From assembly GCA_032464575.1 (NCBI GenBank), contig JAWDKM010000002.1, positions 124,001 through 188,000 of the forward strand: a stretch of 64,000 nt of DNA, in the 5' to 3' direction. The stretch is from Pontivivens sp032464575 (GTDB taxonomy: Bacteria > Pseudomonadota > Alphaproteobacteria > Rhodobacterales > Rhodobacteraceae). Below, piece by piece: positions 16,100-25,320 of this stretch (position 1 is its first letter; each line of letters opens with the position of its first letter). A model generated the notes under the pieces. It was not told the DNA's origin and made no database searches. It worked only from the letters and a program-made list of their open reading frames with translations. The position numbers and the translations under genes were made by a program.

Positions 16100-16780
16100 A
16101 TGGCGATGAAAATCGACGGCATCACCTACCAGCTGGATCTGAAATCGATCCTGAAGGACCGCGCGCTCGCGGCGGCACTTGCCGAGTATCTCAAGAAGTC
16201 GGCGCTGATGGAGGATCTCCTCTTCGTCCTGTCGAAGGACGGGAACCAGCGGCTCTACGACACCTTCGTCGATCCGAACGGCCGGCTTTCGGTGAACGTC
16301 TCTTCCGCCGATCGCCAGGATGCGGTGAATCTCGCGGCCGATGCCGCGGCCGGACGGATCGACTGGGACGACCGGGCGTTGACCAAGGCCATCAAGGACG
16401 TCAGGGCCAAGGTGGTGCGGTTGATCGAGGACGACCGGACGAAGAACCCCAGCGGGTTCGTGAAGTCGGAGGCGTTCCTCAAGGTCCATCGGACACGGGT
16501 GAAGGACCAGGCGCCCGACATCAACGCCGCCATCGCGCAGGTCACCAGGAAGCTCGACAAGAAGAAGCTGAAGGTTCTCGGCTACGAGAACATCAAGGAG
16601 CAGAACCTGCTGATCTACGTCCAGCAGATGGCCGCCTACTTCCTGATCGGCGACATAAAGAAGGCGAGGAGCGCCTACGACAAGATCCAGCGCATCGAAC
16701 CGGCCGACAGCATGGGCGCCAAGGTGCCGTTCGCGAAGATGGAAAAACATCTGAAGACGACCAAGGTGCTGCCGACCTGA
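16100..16780 (+). CDS. RGS-domain-like protein of unknown function
   Basis: A 226-residue protein without signal peptide or membrane segment. Residues 16-130 read like a eukaryotic regulator-of-G-protein-signalling domain: an amphipathic helix AEYLKKSALMEDLLFVLSKD (compare the FL..E.SEENL.F.. helix), RLYDTFVDPNGRLSVNVSSA (compare iy..Fi.p.a...vN), then KDVRAKVVRLIEDD and FVKSEAFLKVHR (compare F..Aq..v..lme.D...Fl.S..y). The remaining part (135-226) is lysine-rich and helical. The ATG at 16100 follows AGGAAGGAGG. No G protein or partner is adjacent. RGS membership is inference from pattern and needs a profile search. Confidence 0.6.
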   Translation: MAMKIDGITYQLDLKSILKDRALAAALAEYLKKSALMEDLLFVLSKDGNQRLYDTFVDPNGRLSVNVSSADRQDAVNLAADAAAGRIDWDDRALTKAIKDVRAKVVRLIEDDRTKNPSGFVKSEAFLKVHRTRVKDQAPDINAAIAQVTRKLDKKKLKVLGYENIKEQNLLIYVQQMAAYFLIGDIKKARSAYDKIQRIEPADSMGAKVPFAKMEKHLKTTKVLPT

Positions 16781-16885
16781 CGGATCGCGCCGTCGCCGTC
16801 CGCCTACGGCCATGTCCGCGGTTTTGTCCCCGCCGTGCTGCATGGTACGGTGGCGGGCGGCGACACTTTCACGGTACGCGACGCG

Positions 16886-17506
16886 ATGATCACCGATATC
16901 GAGGACTACTTCGCGAAGGGGTGCGGGCGCTGCGATCGGTTCGATACGCCCGATTGTTCGACGACGCGGTGGGGTGCAGGGCTGATGGCACTGCGCACGA
17001 TCTGCCGGGATGCGGGTCTCGAGGAAGCGGTGCGGTGGGGCCATCCCTGCTACCGACATGCGGACCGGAACATCGCGATCATCGGCGCGCTGCGAAACGA
17101 CTTCCGCCTCAGCTTCTTCGATGCGGCACTTATGAAGGATCCGGAGGGTGTGCTGGAGCGGCAGGGGCCGAACACACAGCATCTAGACATGATCCGCTCC
17201 ACCTCCAACGACGCGGTCGCCGGGATGGTGGCGGTGATCCGCGCCTATCTCGACGAGGCGAAGGGATATGCCGCGGCGGGCCTCCGGCCGCCGAAGGACA
17301 CCAGCGAGCCCGAGCTGCCCGACGAGCTGGCTGCGGCGCTGGACGGCGATCCGGAGCTGGCCGAGGCGTTTCACGGCCTCACCCCCGGACGCCGCAAGAG
17401 CTACGTCATCAACCTGCGCTCGGCCAAGCGGCCGGATACGCGCACGAAGCGCATCGCCGGGTTCCGCGAGAGGATCATCGCGGGCAAGGGCGCGACGGAG
17501 CGCTGA
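16886..17506 (+). CDS. YdeI/OmdA family protein (DUF1801 + OmdA regions)
   Basis: A protein of about 206 residues. The first part (about 30-120) is DUF1801-like, with EAVRWGHPCYRHADRNIAII and RLSFFDAALMKDPEGVLE. The C-terminal part has the OmdA pattern AEAFHGLTPGRRKSYVINLR, then SAKRPDTRTKRIAGFRERI. The family is widespread and poorly characterised; stress-related roles have been suggested for members elsewhere. The start is uncertain: ATG at 16886 has a weak ribosome site and an in-frame ATG at 16835 would add 17 residues. It is followed after 24 bases by a LysE-type exporter. Confidence 0.75.
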   Translation: MITDIEDYFAKGCGRCDRFDTPDCSTTRWGAGLMALRTICRDAGLEEAVRWGHPCYRHADRNIAIIGALRNDFRLSFFDAALMKDPEGVLERQGPNTQHLDMIRSTSNDAVAGMVAVIRAYLDEAKGYAAAGLRPPKDTSEPELPDELAAALDGDPELAEAFHGLTPGRRKSYVINLRSAKRPDTRTKRIAGFRERIIAGKGATER

Positions 17507-17530
17507 TCGTCTCCCGAGAAGGACCCGCCG

Positions 17531-18169
17531 ATGCCCTCTGCCGACCTGTTGCTCGCCTTCCTCGCCGCCACGGCCGTGTTCGCCTACATGCCGGGGCCCG
17601 CGATGCTCTATGCCGCAGCACAGACGGTGGCGCGCGGGCGGCGGGCCGGGTTCATGGCGTGTCTCGGCATCCACATGGGCGGCTATGTGCACGTGATCGC
17701 CGCGGCCTTCGGCCTCGCCGCCCTCTTCGCCGCGGTGCCGGTGCTGTTCACCGCGCTGAAGATCGCGGGGGCGATCTACCTCGTGTGGCTCGGCCTCACG
17801 ATGATCCGGCGCCGCGGGGAGGCGGTGGAGCTGGACGGCATCCTGCCCGCCCGCTCCGCCCGGCGGGCCTTCTTCGACAGCATCCTGGTGGAGGTGCTGA
17901 ACCCGAAAGCGGCACTATTCTACCTCGCCTTCCTGCCGCAGTTCGTGGACCCGGCAGCGGCCTTTCCGCTGTGGGTGCAGTTCCTGATCCTCGGCACCGT
18001 GGTGAACGCCATGTTCGCCTCCGCCGACCTCGTGGCGGTCTGGCTGTCGGCGCGTATGGTGCAGCGCCTGCGCCGGTCGGACCGGGTGCAGCGCTGGATG
18101 CGGCTGATCGGGGGTACGCTCCTCGTGGGCCTGGGCGCGCGGCTGGCGCTGGAGCGCAGCGGGGCCTGA
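17531..18169 (+). CDS. LysE/RhtB family amino-acid exporter
   Basis: A 212-residue inner-membrane protein with six hydrophobic helices. The family signature is seen as YMPGPAMLYAAAQTVARGRR near the N-terminus, followed by GIHMGGYVHVIAAAFGLAAL, and in the middle VEVLNPKAALFYLAFLPQFV. Such proteins export amino acids such as lysine, threonine or homoserine lactones. The ATG at 17531 is preceded by GAGAAGGA. Location just upstream of aspartate kinase hints at a link to the aspartate amino-acid family, but that is context only. Confidence 0.85.
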   Translation: MPSADLLLAFLAATAVFAYMPGPAMLYAAAQTVARGRRAGFMACLGIHMGGYVHVIAAAFGLAALFAAVPVLFTALKIAGAIYLVWLGLTMIRRRGEAVELDGILPARSARRAFFDSILVEVLNPKAALFYLAFLPQFVDPAAAFPLWVQFLILGTVVNAMFASADLVAVWLSARMVQRLRRSDRVQRWMRLIGGTLLVGLGARLALERSGA

Positions 18170-18230
18170 CCTTGCGGGGGCGCGCAGGCTCCGCTAAGAC
18201 CCGCCGGACCGTTTTCCGGGGGACCTTTCC

Positions 18231-19481
18231 ATGCCTCGTCTCGTCATGAAGTTCGGCGGCACGTCCGTGGCCGACATCGACCGCATCCGCAATGCGGCGA
18301 CCAAGGTGAAGCGTGAGATCGACGCGGGCTACGACGTGGCCGTCATCGTCTCCGCCATGTCGGGCAAGACCAACGAGCTGGTGGGCTGGGTCGACGAGGC
18401 ATCGGCGGCGCCGGGCGCCAACCGCTCCGGCTTCTTCGACGCGCGCGAATATGACAGCGTGGTGGCGAGCGGCGAGCAGGTGACGGCGGGCCTGATGGCG
18501 CTGACGCTCCAGCAGATGGGGATCGACGCGCGCTCCTGGCTCGGCTGGCAAGTGCCGGTGAAGACGTCGTCGGCCCACGGCGTCGCCCGGATCGAGGAGA
18601 TCGGGACCGAGGCGCTCGACGCCCGGTTCGCCCAAGGGACGCACGCGGTGATCGCGGGCTTCCAGGGGATCAGCGCGGAAGGACGGATCACGACGCTGGG
18701 CCGCGGCGGGTCGGACACCACCGCCGTCGCCTTCGCCGCCGCCCTCGGCGCGGAGCGGTGCGATATCTACACGGACGTGGACGGGGTCTACACCACCGAT
18801 CCGCGCATCACGAAGAAGGCGCGCAAGCTCGACCGGATCTCCTACGAGGAGATGCTGGAGCTCGCATCGCTGGGGGCCAAGGTGCTCCAGGTCCGGTCGG
18901 TGGAGCTTGCGATGGCGCACAAGGTGCGGCTCGCCGTGCGGTCGAGCTTTTCGGACGAGCCGGGCACGCTGGTATGCGACGAGGAGGAAGTCATGGAATC
19001 GAATGTCATCTCGGGCGTCGCCTACAGCCGCGACGAGGCGAAGATCACCCTTCTGAACCTGGAGGACAGCCCGGGCGTCGCCGCCGGCGTCTTCGGTCCG
19101 CTGGCTTCGGCGGGGGTGAACGTCGACATGATCATCCAGAACATCTCCGAAGAGGGGTTCACGGACATCACCTTCTCCTGCCCCGTGGACCAGGTCGCGC
19201 GAGCGGTGAAGGCGATGGAGGACGGGAAGGCGTCGGGTGCGCTCGGCTACGAGGCGATGGTCACGGACGAGGATGTCGCCAAGATCTCCATCGTCGGGAT
19301 CGGGATGCGGTCGCATGCGGGTGTCGCGAGCCGGATGTTCGAGGCGCTGAGCCGCGAGAACATCAACATCAAGGTCATCACCACGAGCGAGATCAAGGTG
19401 AGCGTCCTGGTGGACCGCAAGTACCTGGAGCTCGCCGTGCAGGCCCTTCACGACGAGTTCGAGCTGGAGAAAGCGGGCTGA
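18231..19481 (+). CDS. lysC: Aspartate kinase
   Basis: A 416-residue cytoplasmic enzyme that phosphorylates L-aspartate, the first step toward lysine, threonine, methionine and diaminopimelate. The kinase domain starts with MKFGGTSVAD and contains GRGGSDTTAVAFAAALGAE and TDVDGVYTTDPRI. The C-terminal third holds two ACT domains (SPGVAAGVFGPLASAGVNVD; IGMRSHAGVASRMFEALSRE), so feedback inhibition by lysine and/or threonine is expected. The length fits monofunctional class aspartokinases. The following gene is a convergent LysR regulator. Confidence 0.96.
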   Translation: MPRLVMKFGGTSVADIDRIRNAATKVKREIDAGYDVAVIVSAMSGKTNELVGWVDEASAAPGANRSGFFDAREYDSVVASGEQVTAGLMALTLQQMGIDARSWLGWQVPVKTSSAHGVARIEEIGTEALDARFAQGTHAVIAGFQGISAEGRITTLGRGGSDTTAVAFAAALGAERCDIYTDVDGVYTTDPRITKKARKLDRISYEEMLELASLGAKVLQVRSVELAMAHKVRLAVRSSFSDEPGTLVCDEEEVMESNVISGVAYSRDEAKITLLNLEDSPGVAAGVFGPLASAGVNVDMIIQNISEEGFTDITFSCPVDQVARAVKAMEDGKASGALGYEAMVTDEDVAKISIVGIGMRSHAGVASRMFEALSRENINIKVITTSEIKVSVLVDRKYLELAVQALHDEFELEKAG

Positions 19482-19501
19482 GGCAGCGCCCTTACGCCCG
19501 A

Positions 19502-20347
19502 TCAGGGAAGCGCGTCCCGCAGCATCTCCACAAGCGACGTCGCATCGCCGTTGCCCTGCGGATGCGGCAGGTAGCCGGCAAGGGCGACATGGGCGAGCGG
19601 CGGAAGGCCGAGGTCCGGCGGTGCGATCCGCAGCGGCGGACCGACGGTCGACGCGGGCATGACCGTCAGCGCCAGCCCCGACTGCACGAAGGCGCGCACA
19701 CCGACCGGGTGCGGGCTGAGATGCACCACCCCGCCCGGCCGATCGATCCCGTCGAGTGCCTCGAGCGCGTAGCGCCGCAGGTCGCGGCCATCGGTCAGGA
19801 ACGCGAGCGGCACGAAGGCTCCCTGCTCCAATGTGAATCGCGGTGAGCAGACCCAGGCGAGCGGCTGGGACCGGACGAAGGCGCGAGCCGGGTGCTTGCC
19901 CTGATCCATCATGACGGCGGCGTCGATCTCGCCGGCGTCGAGCCGGGCGAGAAGGGCATCGCTGCGGTCGCACTGGATGTGGATCTGCACGTCCGGCCGT
20001 GCGGCGGCGTAGTCGGCGAGCACATCGCTGACCGTCGACATGGCGAGCGTCACCGTCGTGCCGAGGCGGACGATGCGGCGGGCTTCGGCCGTGCGCACCG
20101 TCTCCACCGCCTCGTCCGACAGGGCGAGCAGGCGGCGGGCGTAGACGAGGAACGCCTCCCCCGCCGGTGTGAGCGACATCGGCTGGCCGCGGCCGCGGGC
20201 GAGGAGCGTCCGGCCGACCGCTGCTTCCAGCTTCGCGATATGGGCACTTACGGCGGATTGCACGGTGTTGCGCCGCTCGGCCACCGTCGTGAAGTTCAGC
20301 GTCTCGGCGGCGAGGACGAAGCTGCGCAGGGCATTGGTGTCAAGCAT
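19502..20347 (-). CDS. LysR-family transcriptional regulator
   Basis: A 281-residue regulator. The N-terminal winged helix-turn-helix (about 1-60) reads LDTNALRSFVLAAETLNFTT, then RRNTVQSAVSAHIAKLEAAV, the standard LysR pattern; the effector domain fills residues 85-281. The ATG at 20347 gives this normal N-terminus. It is divergent from the TauE/SafE permease gene with a 91-base gap, the classic arrangement in which LysR controls the neighbour. The inducer cannot be identified; a sulfur or organic-acid compound is plausible if the permease carries a sulfonate. Confidence 0.9.
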   Translation of the reverse strand: MLDTNALRSFVLAAETLNFTTVAERRNTVQSAVSAHIAKLEAAVGRTLLARGRGQPMSLTPAGEAFLVYARRLLALSDEAVETVRTAEARRIVRLGTTVTLAMSTVSDVLADYAAARPDVQIHIQCDRSDALLARLDAGEIDAAVMMDQGKHPARAFVRSQPLAWVCSPRFTLEQGAFVPLAFLTDGRDLRRYALEALDGIDRPGGVVHLSPHPVGVRAFVQSGLALTVMPASTVGPPLRIAPPDLGLPPLAHVALAGYLPHPQGNGDATSLVEMLRDALP

Positions 20348-20438
20348 AATCGCCCTTCGCGTTTCCTTGCATCCAGAAAAACCGTTTCCGTGATTTCTAG
20401 CGCGGCGATATCCCCCTCGCCAGCACAAAGGGGTGATC

Positions 20439-21197
20439 ATGGACCTTCCGGTTTCATTCTATTTCGTGGCGGTTCTCGCGGTGCTTGTCACCGGCATATC
20501 GAAGAGCGGCTTCGGCGGCGGGCTCGGCGTGATGTCGGTGCCGGTGATGAGCCTGTTCGTGGCCCCGCAATTCGCGGCGGCGGTGCTGATGCCGATCCTG
20601 CTCGCCATGGACGTGCTGGTGGTCGCGCGCTACCGGCGGAACTGGGATCGCGCGGTCCTGCTCTCGATGCTGCCGGGGGCGCTGGCGGGGCTGGTCGTCG
20701 GCGCGCTGGTGTTCGAATGGATGGATGCGGACATGGTGCGCTTCCTGATCGGCCTGCTGGCCCTCGTCTTCGTCGTGCAGTTCGTGGTGGGACGGCGGCG
20801 TGGGGTCGTGGCTGCGGGGCCGCGTCCGGTGGGGCAGGTCCTTGGCGCCATCTCGGGCTTTGCGAGCTTCGTCGCCCATGCGGGCGGGCCGCCGGTGAAG
20901 GGCTACCTGCTGCGGCAGAACCTCGGGAAGACCGATTTCGTCGGGACGAACACCGTGTTCTTCTTCATCCTGAATGCCATCAAGACCGTCGCTTACGGGG
21001 CTGCGGGAACGCTGGACGCGCAGAGCGTTCTGGTCAGCCTCGGCCTCGCCCCGTTCCTGTTCGTGGGCGTCTATGCCGGTCTAGGGCTGCACCATCTGGT
21101 GGACCAGAAGGTCTTCGTCGCTGTCGTCTATCTGTTTCTGACGGTCACCGCGGTGAAGCTGCTGAGCGACAGCATTCACATCCTGCCCCTCGCATGA
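20439..21197 (+). CDS. TauE/SafE family anion permease
   Basis: A 252-residue inner-membrane protein with seven to eight hydrophobic segments. The N-terminal half has GISKSGFGGGLGVMSVPVMS, the glycine-rich repeat of the TauE/SafE family, and the second half has FASFVAHAGGPPVKGYLLRQ and NTVFFFILNAIKTVAYG. Members export or import sulfonates, sulfite or other anions. The ATG at 20439 follows AAAGGGG; an in-frame GTG at 20433 is the alternative. The divergent LysR gene is the likely regulator. Confidence 0.85.
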   Translation: MDLPVSFYFVAVLAVLVTGISKSGFGGGLGVMSVPVMSLFVAPQFAAAVLMPILLAMDVLVVARYRRNWDRAVLLSMLPGALAGLVVGALVFEWMDADMVRFLIGLLALVFVVQFVVGRRRGVVAAGPRPVGQVLGAISGFASFVAHAGGPPVKGYLLRQNLGKTDFVGTNTVFFFILNAIKTVAYGAAGTLDAQSVLVSLGLAPFLFVGVYAGLGLHHLVDQKVFVAVVYLFLTVTAVKLLSDSIHILPLA

Positions 21198-21300
21198 CGG
21201 CGGCGGCTGGAGGCGCTTGCGCCGCCATAGTCCCTTGCGCCACGCCCCGTTCGCGGGCCTGATCGTGGGAGAGTGCGGTGGCGGGAGTGAGGGAGATCGG

Positions 21301-22437
21301 ATGAAGGATGACGGCACCCCTTCCTTCACGCTGGGGATCGAGGAGGAGTACCTGCTCGTCGATCGGGAGACGCTGGATCTGGTGGCGGCTCCCGAGGCGC
21401 TGATGTCGAGCTGCCTCGACCGGCTGGGCGACAAGGTGAGCCCGGAATTCCTGCGCTGCCAGATCGAGGTCGGGACCGGCGTGTGCCGGACGGTGGCCGA
21501 GGCGCGGGAGGATCTCGCGGGGCTGCGGCGCGGGGTGCGGGATGCGGCAGCCGAGTACGGGCTGGCGCCGATCGCCGCCTCCACCCATCCGTTCGCGGAC
21601 TGGCACAAGCAGCGCTTCACCGACAGGGAACGCTACCGGGAGCTGGAAAAGGACCTCGCGGGCGTCGCGCACCGGATGCTGATCTGCGGGATGCACGTGC
21701 ACGTGGGGATCGAGGATGACGACCTGCGGATCGACCTGCTGAACCAGTTTCCCTACTTCCTGCCGCATCTGCTGGCGCTGTCGGCGTCGTCTCCGTTCTG
21801 GGAGGGGAACGAGACGGGGCTGCATTCCTACCGGCTGACGGTGTTCGACAATCTGCCGCGCACGGGCCTGCCGCCGCGCTTTGCCAGCTTTGCCGAGTAC
21901 AAGCGGTCGATCGACGCCATCATCGAAGCTGAGATCATCGAGGACGCGACAAAGATCTGGTGGGATCTGCGGCCCTCCGACCGCTTTCCGACGCTGGAAT
22001 CGCGGATCTGCGACGTGACGCCCCTGCTCGACGACGCGGTCGCCATCGCCGCGCTGACCCAGAGCATTTTCCGGATGCTCTACGCGCTGCGGCGGCAGAA
22101 CCAGCGGTGGCGGATCTATGACCGGTTCCTGGTGGAGGAGAACCGCTGGCGCGCCCAGCGCTATGGGCCGACGGACGGGCTGATCGACTTCGGCATGGCG
22201 AAGGTCGTGCCGTTCGACGCGCTGATCGCCGATCTCATCGAACTGGTCGCACCCCATGCGGAGGAGCTGGGCTGCCTGACCGAGGTGCAGAGCATCACCG
22301 GCATCCTCGCGCGCGGCACCAGCGCATCGCGCCAGCGGACCGTGCTGCAGGAGGCGCTCGATGACGGAGCCGACCGGGCCGAGGCGCTGCGGGAGGTCGT
22401 GCGCGCGCTGGTGGCGGATTTCAGCGAAGGGCTTTGA
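21301..22437 (+). CDS. YbdK-type carboxylate-amine ligase (glutamate-cysteine ligase family 2)
   Basis: A 378-residue GCS2-family enzyme. The start FTLGIEEEYLLVDRETLDL carries the conserved catalytic glutamates (GIEEE), GMHVHVGIEDDDLRIDLLNQ the metal-binding histidine motif, and DLRPSDRFPTLESRICDVTP the C-terminal signature. E. coli YbdK shows weak gamma-glutamylcysteine ligase activity, but the true amine substrate of such proteins is often unknown. The ATG at 21301 gives the family start. It lies alone between the TauE gene and ptsP. Confidence 0.88.
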   Translation: MKDDGTPSFTLGIEEEYLLVDRETLDLVAAPEALMSSCLDRLGDKVSPEFLRCQIEVGTGVCRTVAEAREDLAGLRRGVRDAAAEYGLAPIAASTHPFADWHKQRFTDRERYRELEKDLAGVAHRMLICGMHVHVGIEDDDLRIDLLNQFPYFLPHLLALSASSPFWEGNETGLHSYRLTVFDNLPRTGLPPRFASFAEYKRSIDAIIEAEIIEDATKIWWDLRPSDRFPTLESRICDVTPLLDDAVAIAALTQSIFRMLYALRRQNQRWRIYDRFLVEENRWRAQRYGPTDGLIDFGMAKVVPFDALIADLIELVAPHAEELGCLTEVQSITGILARGTSASRQRTVLQEALDDGADRAEALREVVRALVADFSEGL

Positions 22438-22576
22438 CGCGGCGCTGGGACGGCCGTGGCGGCTGGCCGCTAATCGCTTCAAATGCGGTGCAATCGGGAC
22501 CGTTACGGCGTCTGCGCCCTTGAAAACCGGCCCGTGCTTGCCGAAACGGCGACACGGCCATGTTGGATAGATGGCC

Positions 22577-22605
22577 TTGAGGCCGTTTGCCGCACATCGT
22601 TATAG
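22577..22605 (+). promoter_or_regulatory. Candidate sigma-70 promoter of ptsP
   Basis: TTGAGG (22577-22582), a 17-base spacer and TTATAG (22600-22605) predict a transcription start near 22612. That would make the GTG at 22612 unusable and supports the ATG at 22645 as the ptsP start. Confidence 0.6.
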
Positions 22606-22644
22606 TGCTGCGTGCATCCTTTGTCTCAACGTGAGCGCCCGCAC

Positions 22645-24900
22645 ATGAATGCACCGGCCCGCGGGGCGTCGTCCCGTGTCCTGCTCCAGAAACTGCGTGA
22701 CGTGCTCGCCTCGCGCGAGGGCGGACAGGAGCGGCTGGACCGGATCGTGCGGGTGATCGCCGGCACGATGGAGACGGAAGTGTGCTCGATCTACCTGCGC
22801 CGGGACGCGCGGACGCTTGAGCTGTGCGCGACGGAAGGTCTGAACGCGGAGGCGGTGCACCGCACGCGGATGCGCTTCGGCCAGGGCCTCGTGGGTCGGG
22901 TGGCGCAGACGGGCCGGCCGGTCAACACCGCCAATGCCCCGCGCACGCAGGGGTTCCGCTACATGCCCGAGACCGGGGAGGAGGTGTTTTCCGGCTTCCT
23001 CGGTGTTCCGATCCAGCGGCTGGGCGAGGCGCTCGGTGTGCTCGTCGTGCAGAACAAGGCGGAGCGGGCGTTCTCCGACGACGACCTGCACGGGCTGGAA
23101 GTGATCGCGATGGTGATCGCGGAGATGACGGAGGCGGGGGCCTTCACCGGCACCGCCGGCGCCTCGGTCGTCACGCCGCACCAGGGCCCGGTCTTCTTCA
23201 GGGGCGTGCAGGGGCAGGAGGGCGTGGTCGAGGGGCCGGTTCTGCTCCACGACCCGCATATCGTCATCGCCGAGCCCGTCAGCGACGACCCGGAGGCGGA
23301 GCTTGGCCGGCTGCATGTGGCACTCCACAAGCTGCGGGGCGAGGTCGACCGGATGCTCGACGACGACGCGGTGGAGGAGACGGGCGAGGCGGCGGAGGTG
23401 TTGCAGACCTACGCGATGTTCGCCCGCGACCGCAGCTGGATCGCGCGGATCGAGCAGGGCATCAACGAGGGCCTCGCCGCCGAGGTGGCGGTGGAGAAGG
23501 AACAGTCCTCCATCCGCCAGCGCATGGCGCGCATGTCCGATCCCTATCTGCGCGAGCGGTTCCACGACCTCGACGACCTGTCGAACCGGCTGTTGCGCCT
23601 GCTCTCGGGCCAGCGGTCCGAGAAGGGCGGCGTGCCGCGGGGTGCGGTGCTGGTCGCCCGCAATATCGGCCCGGCGGAGCTGCTGGATTACGGGCGGCGG
23701 CTGGGCGGCGTGGTGCTGGAGGAAGGGGCCGTCAGCTCCCACGCGGTGATCGTGGCCCGTGCGCTGGCGATCCCGCTTGTCCTGCAATGCGGCCGCGTGG
23801 CGCGCGAGGCGCTGGACGGCGACACGATCCTCGTCGACGGGGACGAGGGCCTGGTGCACCTGCGGCCCGAGGACAGCGTGCGCACCGCCTTCCGCGAGAA
23901 GCTCGCGATGCGCGAGGAGGCACAGCAGAAATACGCGGAGCTGCGCGACCTGCCGGCCTGCACGCTGTGCGGCTCGATCGTGTCGCTGCACATGAACGCG
24001 GGGCTGATGGCCGATCTGCCGTCGCTCGCCGGATCGGGGGCGGAGGGCGTCGGGCTCTACCGCACGGAGCTGCAGTTCCTCGTGCGCTCCAAGGTGCCGC
24101 GGCGGGCGGAGCAGGCGGCGCTCTATTCGCGGATCCTCGATGCGGGCAAGGGCAAGCGGGTGGTGTTCCGCACCCTCGACATCGGATCGGACAAGGTACT
24201 GCCCTACATGCGCCCCGCCGATGAGCCGAACCCCGCGCTCGGCTGGCGGGCGATCCGGCTGGGCCTTGACCGGCGCGGCGTGATGCGGATGCAGCTCCAG
24301 AGCCTCATCCGCGGAGCCAGGGGGCGGCCCCTCTCGGTCATGTTCCCGATGATCGCGCAGTTCGAGGAGTTCAAGGCCGCGCGCAAGATGGTGCTCGACG
24401 AGATCGAGCGGGAGCGCAAGCTCGGCCACGTGCTGCCCTCGGGCATCGAGGTCGGCGCGATGCTGGAGACGCCGAGCCTCGCCTTCGCACCCGAGGCGTT
24501 CTTCGAGCTCGTCGACTTCATCTCGATCGGCGGCAACGACCTCAAGCAGTTCTTCTTCGCCGCGGATCGGGAGAACGAGCGCGTGCGCCGCCGCTACGAC
24601 ACGCTGAACGTGAGCTATCTGAGCTTCATCGGGCAGATCGTGGCACGCTGCGCGGAGCATCAGACGCCGGTGAGCTTCTGTGGCGAGGATGCGGGACGGC
24701 CGGTGGAGGCCGCCTGCTTCGCCGCGATGGGACTGCGCGCGCTGTCGATGCGGCCCGCGAGCATCGGACCGGTGAAGCACCTGTTGCGGCAGGTCGACCT
24801 CGACGAGATCCGGGCGGTCATCGACTACGCCCGCGCGAGCGGTGCGCAGAGCGTGCGGCCCTCTGTCGAGGGTTATCTGCGCGAACGCGGCCTGATCTGA
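22645..24900 (+). CDS. ptsP: PtsP, enzyme I of the nitrogen phosphotransferase system
   Basis: A 751-residue cytoplasmic PEP-protein phosphotransferase. A GAF domain (about 20-160, RIVRVIAGTMETEVCSIYLR, then MRFGQGLVGRVAQTGRPVNT) precedes the enzyme I part. The phosphohistidine is H366 in AVSSHAVIVARALAIPLV. The PEP-binding barrel includes GVGLYRTELQFLVRS, VFRTLDIGSDKVLPYM, ISIGGNDLKQFFFA and the catalytic cysteine segment PVSFCGEDAG. It passes phosphate from PEP to NPr and EIIA-Ntr, which adjust nitrogen, potassium and stress responses; the GAF domain can sense glutamine. NPr and EIIA genes are not in the window. Confidence 0.95.
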   Translation: MNAPARGASSRVLLQKLRDVLASREGGQERLDRIVRVIAGTMETEVCSIYLRRDARTLELCATEGLNAEAVHRTRMRFGQGLVGRVAQTGRPVNTANAPRTQGFRYMPETGEEVFSGFLGVPIQRLGEALGVLVVQNKAERAFSDDDLHGLEVIAMVIAEMTEAGAFTGTAGASVVTPHQGPVFFRGVQGQEGVVEGPVLLHDPHIVIAEPVSDDPEAELGRLHVALHKLRGEVDRMLDDDAVEETGEAAEVLQTYAMFARDRSWIARIEQGINEGLAAEVAVEKEQSSIRQRMARMSDPYLRERFHDLDDLSNRLLRLLSGQRSEKGGVPRGAVLVARNIGPAELLDYGRRLGGVVLEEGAVSSHAVIVARALAIPLVLQCGRVAREALDGDTILVDGDEGLVHLRPEDSVRTAFREKLAMREEAQQKYAELRDLPACTLCGSIVSLHMNAGLMADLPSLAGSGAEGVGLYRTELQFLVRSKVPRRAEQAALYSRILDAGKGKRVVFRTLDIGSDKVLPYMRPADEPNPALGWRAIRLGLDRRGVMRMQLQSLIRGARGRPLSVMFPMIAQFEEFKAARKMVLDEIERERKLGHVLPSGIEVGAMLETPSLAFAPEAFFELVDFISIGGNDLKQFFFAADRENERVRRRYDTLNVSYLSFIGQIVARCAEHQTPVSFCGEDAGRPVEAACFAAMGLRALSMRPASIGPVKHLLRQVDLDEIRAVIDYARASGAQSVRPSVEGYLRERGLI

Positions 24901-24909
24901 GCCGGGGCG

Positions 24910-25317
24910 GTGGGCGGTGCATTCACATCGCTCACGGGCCGTTGGAGCGGGACCTTCGCCTATCCCCGCGGCCTTGCCGATCCGGTGCACTTCGCCGCCG
25001 ATCTGGTTGAGGAGGACGGCACCATCCGCGGTCAGGTCGTCGAACCGAACACCATCGTGCCCGGCGGGCCGAGTATGCTCGACGCCGACCTGCATGGCGA
25101 GCGGTCGGGGAGCGCTGTCACGTTCTCCAAGACCTACACGTTGCGGTTTCGTCATCATGCTCTGGTCCATTATGAGGGCACGGCGAGCGCCGATCTGGGC
25201 CACATCACCGGACGCTGGGTGATCCTGGGCCCGCAGGCACTGAGCGGCCGGTTCTCCATGCGCCGCCCGATGCGGGAGGCCCGGCGGGTCGAGATGGAAG
25301 ACAGCGTCGAGGTCTGA
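24910..25317 (+). CDS. Hypothetical protein, small beta-rich
   Basis: A 135-residue protein I do not recognise. It has no signal peptide. Alternating hydrophobic residues and glycines (SLTGRWSGTFAYPRG, GTIRGQVVEP, HYEGTASADLGHITGRWVIL, LSGRFSMRRP) suggest a compact beta-barrel of the lipocalin or avidin-like kind, in which paired GxW and G-x-F motifs recur. The start is a GTG 9 bases past the ptsP stop. The next gene follows after 3 bases, so it is probably co-transcribed with the DUF3291 and haloalkane dehalogenase genes. Confidence 0.6.
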   Translation: MGGAFTSLTGRWSGTFAYPRGLADPVHFAADLVEEDGTIRGQVVEPNTIVPGGPSMLDADLHGERSGSAVTFSKTYTLRFRHHALVHYEGTASADLGHITGRWVILGPQALSGRFSMRRPMREARRVEMEDSVEV

Positions 25318-25320
25318 CGG

